Assembly: GCF_004684055.1 (NCBI RefSeq) | Contig: NZ_SRIB01000001.1 | Coordinates: 40,001 to 104,000, forward strand | Direction: 5' to 3' | DNA: 64,000 nt | Origin: Soehngenia longivitae | GTDB taxonomy: Bacteria > Bacillota > Clostridia > Tissierellales > Tissierellaceae | In this document: in pieces, positions 61,699-64,000 of the stretch | Position numbering within the stretch: the stretch's first letter is position 1 | Layout of the letters: each line of letters opens with the position of its first letter | The notes under the pieces: model-generated | Database searches by the model: none | Seen by the model: the letters and a program-made list of their open reading frames with translations, nothing else | Told to the model about the DNA's origin: nothing | Position numbers and translations under genes: made by a program

Positions 61699-62115
61699 AT
61701 GAGAGATATTTGGACTTTTATTCAAATGGCTTTTACAGCGATTGGTGGATGGCTTGGTTGGTTTCTAGGAGGGTACGATGGATTTTTATATGCCCTTATC
61801 GCCTTTGTCGTGATTGACTATATTCTTGGAGTGATGAGCGCGATTTTGGAAAAGCATCTATCCAGTGATGTAGGTGCTCGGGGCATTTTTAAGAAAGTCG
61901 TTATTTTTTCACTTGTTGGCATTTCCCACATCATTGACCAGAACATTATCGGAGATGGCAACGCTATAAGAACCGCAGTTATATTCTTCTATCTGTCCAA
62001 TGAAGGAATCAGCATTATTGAAAATTCAACAAGAATCGGACTTCCAGTACCTGAAAAACTCAAAAATATTCTTGAACAGCTAAAAGATGGTGGCGATAAG
62101 GATGTTACTAAGTAA
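61699..62115 (+). CDS. Phage holin (Phage_holin_4-type)
   Basis: This 138-residue membrane protein has about three hydrophobic segments (IQMAFTAIGGWLGWFLGG, LYALIAFVVIDYILGVMSAI, VVIFSLVGISHIIDQN) and a charged tail, the layout of the TcdE-like phage holin family. The arginine-centred LSSDVGARGIFKK motif is typical. It forms pores that release the amidase encoded next. Confidence 0.92.
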   Translation: MRDIWTFIQMAFTAIGGWLGWFLGGYDGFLYALIAFVVIDYILGVMSAILEKHLSSDVGARGIFKKVVIFSLVGISHIIDQNIIGDGNAIRTAVIFFYLSNEGISIIENSTRIGLPVPEKLKNILEQLKDGGDKDVTK

Positions 62116-62145
62116 TGATTTATTACAACGCAGGAGGTAAAATTA

Positions 62146-62847
62146 GTGAACATTAAAAAACTCATTCTTACGGAAAATGAATGTTATAAAGTGGGTCAGA
62201 AAATCAAACCTAAAGGCATCATGGTGCACAGCACTGGGGTTAACAATCCATATCTTCGCAGATATGTTGGACCCGATGACGGACTTTTAGGGAAGAACCA
62301 ATATAATAACCACTGGAATCAAGAGAAACCAGACGGTAGGCAAGTATGTGTTCATGCTTTCATCGGCAAACTTGCAGATGGGACAATTGCAATATATCAG
62401 ACACTGCCGTGGAATTATCGAGGATGGCATGCTGGGGGTGAAGCAAACAATACTCATATCGGTTTTGAAATATGCGAAGATGGATTGACCGATGCCGCAT
62501 ATTTTAGTTCAGTTTATAAAGAAGCGGTAGAACTGTGTGTCTATCTTTGTAAGATCTATAACTTGACCGAAAAAGATGTTATTGGCCACTATGAAGGATA
62601 TCAAAAAGGAATCGCAAGTAATCATAGCGATCCGAAAAATTGGTTTTCTAAACATAGAAAAAGCATGGATACCTTCAGAGCTGATGTGAAAAATCTATTA
62701 AGTGAGGGAGAGAAACCTGCAGAACAGGAGACAAAGAAATATTATCGTGTTCAAATTGGTTCGTATTCTGTAAAAGCCAATGCAGAGGCCCAGCTTGCTA
62801 AAGCGAAAAAGGCCGGTTTTACAGATGCATTTATAAAGTATGATTAA
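62146..62847 (+). CDS. N-acetylmuramoyl-L-alanine amidase with SPOR domain
   Basis: This 233-residue endolysin has an amidase_2-type catalytic domain in residues 1-175: GIMVHSTGVNNP, GWHAGGEANNTHIGFEICED and ASNHSDPKNWF supply the zinc ligands and active site. A C-terminal SPOR-like repeat (KYYRVQIGSYSVKANAEAQLAKAKKAG) binds peptidoglycan. It cleaves the bond between the glycan and the peptide. The start is GTG 62146 after AGGAGGT. It lies 30 bases after the holin. Confidence 0.93.
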   Translation: MNIKKLILTENECYKVGQKIKPKGIMVHSTGVNNPYLRRYVGPDDGLLGKNQYNNHWNQEKPDGRQVCVHAFIGKLADGTIAIYQTLPWNYRGWHAGGEANNTHIGFEICEDGLTDAAYFSSVYKEAVELCVYLCKIYNLTEKDVIGHYEGYQKGIASNHSDPKNWFSKHRKSMDTFRADVKNLLSEGEKPAEQETKKYYRVQIGSYSVKANAEAQLAKAKKAGFTDAFIKYD

Positions 62848-62861
62848 TATTTTTATTTGTG

Positions 62862-62898
62862 ACCCGAGGAGTGTAATAACTCTTCGGGTTTTTTGTTT
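62862..62898 (+). terminator. Terminator of the lysis module
   Basis: ACCCGAGGAGT and ACTCTTCGGGT pair over eleven base pairs with one wobble and a six-base loop, followed by a T-rich run. This is the strongest intrinsic terminator in the prophage part of the window. Confidence 0.92.
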
Positions 62899-62902
62899 TT
62901 TT

Positions 62903-62978
62903 AGGGGTTCGAATCACTGGAATTTTTTGCATATAGGTGCAGGGTTTTACCTGTAGAAATGGAGGGGACCTATATGCA
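62903..62978 (+). promoter_or_regulatory. Structured leader element, copy 3 of 3
   Basis: AGGGGTTCGA, a T-run, then TGCATATAGGT (62928-62938), which pairs perfectly over 11 bases with ACCTATATGCA (62968-62978). The right arm contains the ATG of the next gene, and GGAGGGG lies in the loop. An inner CAGG/CCTG stem adds structure. The start codon would be hidden when folded, so translation control is likely. Confidence 0.65.
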
Positions 62979-63204
62979 GATAACTAAAATTACAGACAAA
63001 CAAGATCTACTATTAAATTCAAAAAGGAAATATCTAAGTGATGAGGATCTTCAAAGAGAATTTGATTATTATAGAGCAGAAAAACTGCTATATCAAATGC
63101 TTGGAATGGGTCTTATTACAAAGGTTGAGTTCAACAAAATTATGCTTTTGAATCGAGAAACTTTCTCCCCGGCTTTAGCCGAGATAATGCCCTTAAATCG
63201 TTGA
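62974..63204 (+). CDS. SHOCT-like small protein before the recombinase
   Basis: This 76-residue protein (I choose ATG 62974 because GGAGGGG lies six bases upstream) has YLSDEDLQREFDYYRAEKLLYQM and GLITKVEFNKIMLLN, similar to SHOCT-type short helical domains. Such small genes are regularly found just before large serine recombinases of Firmicute mobile elements. A folded leader covers its start. A directionality role is possible but unproven. Confidence 0.7.
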   Translation: MQITKITDKQDLLLNSKRKYLSDEDLQREFDYYRAEKLLYQMLGMGLITKVEFNKIMLLNRETFSPALAEIMPLNR

Positions 63205-63254
63205 TATATAAGAGTTTCAGAGGTAATATGTGACCAACAGAGGGAGGTGAGTCG

Positions 63255-64000
63255 ATGAAAAAGATAACAAAAATAGAAGGAAATAATGACGCATCAATTA
63301 TCAAGCCTAAATTACGAGTAGCTGCTTACTGTCGTGTTTCTACTGACAGTGATGAACAGTTAGTGAGCTTACAAGCACAAAAATCTCATTATGAGACTTA
63401 TATAAAGGCAAATTCAGAATGGGAGTATGTAGGACTTTATTATGATGAGGGAATTAGTGGTACCAAAAAAGAAAACCGTTTAGAACTTCTAAGAATGTTA
63501 TCAGATTGTGAAAACAAGAAGATTGACTTAATTATTACAAAGTCCATTAGTAGGTTTGCAAGAAACACTACAGATTGTTTGGAGATGGTTCGTAAACTAT
63601 TAGACCTTGGAATTTACATCTATTTTGAGAAAGAGAATATCAATACCCAGTCAATGGAAAGTGAGTTGATGCTTTCTATATTAAGTGGACTTGCAGAAAG
63701 TGAATCTATTTCGATTTCGGAAAACAATAAATGGGCAATTCAAAGGAGATTTCAAAACGGAACTTTTAAGATTTCATACCCACCATACGGCTATGACAAC
63801 ATTGACGGTCAAATGCGGGTTAATTCTGAGCAAGCAGAAATTGTGAAGTATATTTTTTCAGAAGTATTATCAGGCAAGGGTACACAGAAAATAGCAGATG
63901 ATCTTAATCAAAGGGGTATACCTACTAAACGGGGCACTCGTTGGACTGCTACTACTATTCTAGGTATATTAAAAAATGAGAAATATACTGGAGATGCTAT
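63255..64000 (+). CDS. Large serine recombinase (site-specific integrase), cut by window end
   Basis: At least 248 residues are present from ATG 63255 (after GAGGGAGGTGAG); the frame is open at the end of the window. The resolvase N-terminal domain is clear: RVAAYCRVSTDSDEQLVSLQAQ with the nucleophilic serine, KKIDLIITKSISRFARNTTD, and the start of the recombinase domain (SYPPYGYDN, KYIFSEVLSGKGTQKIADDL). It would integrate and excise the element by cutting between attP and attB. The rest, and the right attachment site, lie outside the window. Confidence 0.95.
   Translation, partial: MKKITKIEGNNDASIIKPKLRVAAYCRVSTDSDEQLVSLQAQKSHYETYIKANSEWEYVGLYYDEGISGTKKENRLELLRMLSDCENKKIDLIITKSISRFARNTTDCLEMVRKLLDLGIYIYFEKENINTQSMESELMLSILSGLAESESISISENNKWAIQRRFQNGTFKISYPPYGYDNIDGQMRVNSEQAEIVKYIFSEVLSGKGTQKIADDLNQRGIPTKRGTRWTATTILGILKNEKYTGDA

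Noticed and set aside
62903..62915. GGGGTTCGAATCA resembles a tRNA T-arm and could mark a tRNA or an attachment site
   Set aside because: No acceptor stem, anticodon arm or CCA-like end surrounds it, and the same GGGGTTCGA recurs in two other leaders, so it belongs to a repeated leader element.

Overview
The window reads as an AT-rich, anaerobic low-GC Firmicute (Clostridia or Tissierellia type). The evidence is the gene families: a fermentative histidine-degradation cluster with glutamate formimidoyltransferase, a DinG-like helicase with a nuclease-like N terminus, a DUF362/ferredoxin protein, strong AGGAGG ribosome binding sites and frequent TTG/GTG starts. No rRNA or tRNA gene is present, so the species cannot be fixed from this sequence alone.

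Layout. (1) 1-16860 is host chromosome: a sigma-54-type promoter followed by ftcD-hutI-hutU; the phosphate transporter pstSCAB, whose PstA carries an inserted PDZ-like domain; a ComFB-like protein; convergent isochorismatase-family and DUF362 genes; a DUF3841 protein; the helicase; htpG behind a perfect CIRCE operator; and the rRNA methylase rlmD. (2) 16860-27510 is a defence and decay island: a frameshifted antitoxin, an hsdM remnant, a HEPN-like/HExxH gene pair, then a promoter-driven operon of a small HTH protein, an m6A methylase, an m5C methylase, a McrB-like AAA motor and a LlaJI-like nuclease. A converging zinc-finger gene closes the island. (3) 27790 to the window end is a nearly complete siphovirus-like prophage or phage-derived element: sigma factor, DUF2800/DUF2815, DNA polymerase A, Rha antirepressor, VirE-type primase-helicase, VRR-NUC, SNF2 helicase, late regulator, HNH and small terminase, a 4.5-kb cargo block (metK, ParB-domain methylase, small genes), large terminase, HK97-type head, tail with frameshifted chaperones, tape measure, fibre-like proteins, holin, amidase and a large serine recombinase cut by the window end.

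How the parts work together. The replication module supplies a polymerase, a primase-helicase, a second helicase and two nucleases. A candidate origin made of TGGAACA iterons lies between primase and nuclease. The cargo block pairs SAM synthesis with DNA methylation, which suggests protection of phage DNA against restriction. The late genes follow the canonical order terminase, portal, protease, capsid, connectors, tail, lysis.

Most notable observation. The DNA polymerase is interrupted at motif B by an intein (32189-33115). Inside that intein, in the +1 reading frame and with its own strong Shine-Dalgarno site and ATG, lies a complete 243-codon HNH homing-endonuclease gene (32334-33065). The polymerase frame stays open through the whole nested gene, so the same DNA appears to encode an intein linker in one frame and an endonuclease in another. 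Second-rank observations are three copies of a structured leader that can fold over start codons, a classical A AAA AAC slippery site in the tail chaperone gene, a phage metK overlapping a methylase, and the mixed m6A/m5C LlaJI-like restriction system.
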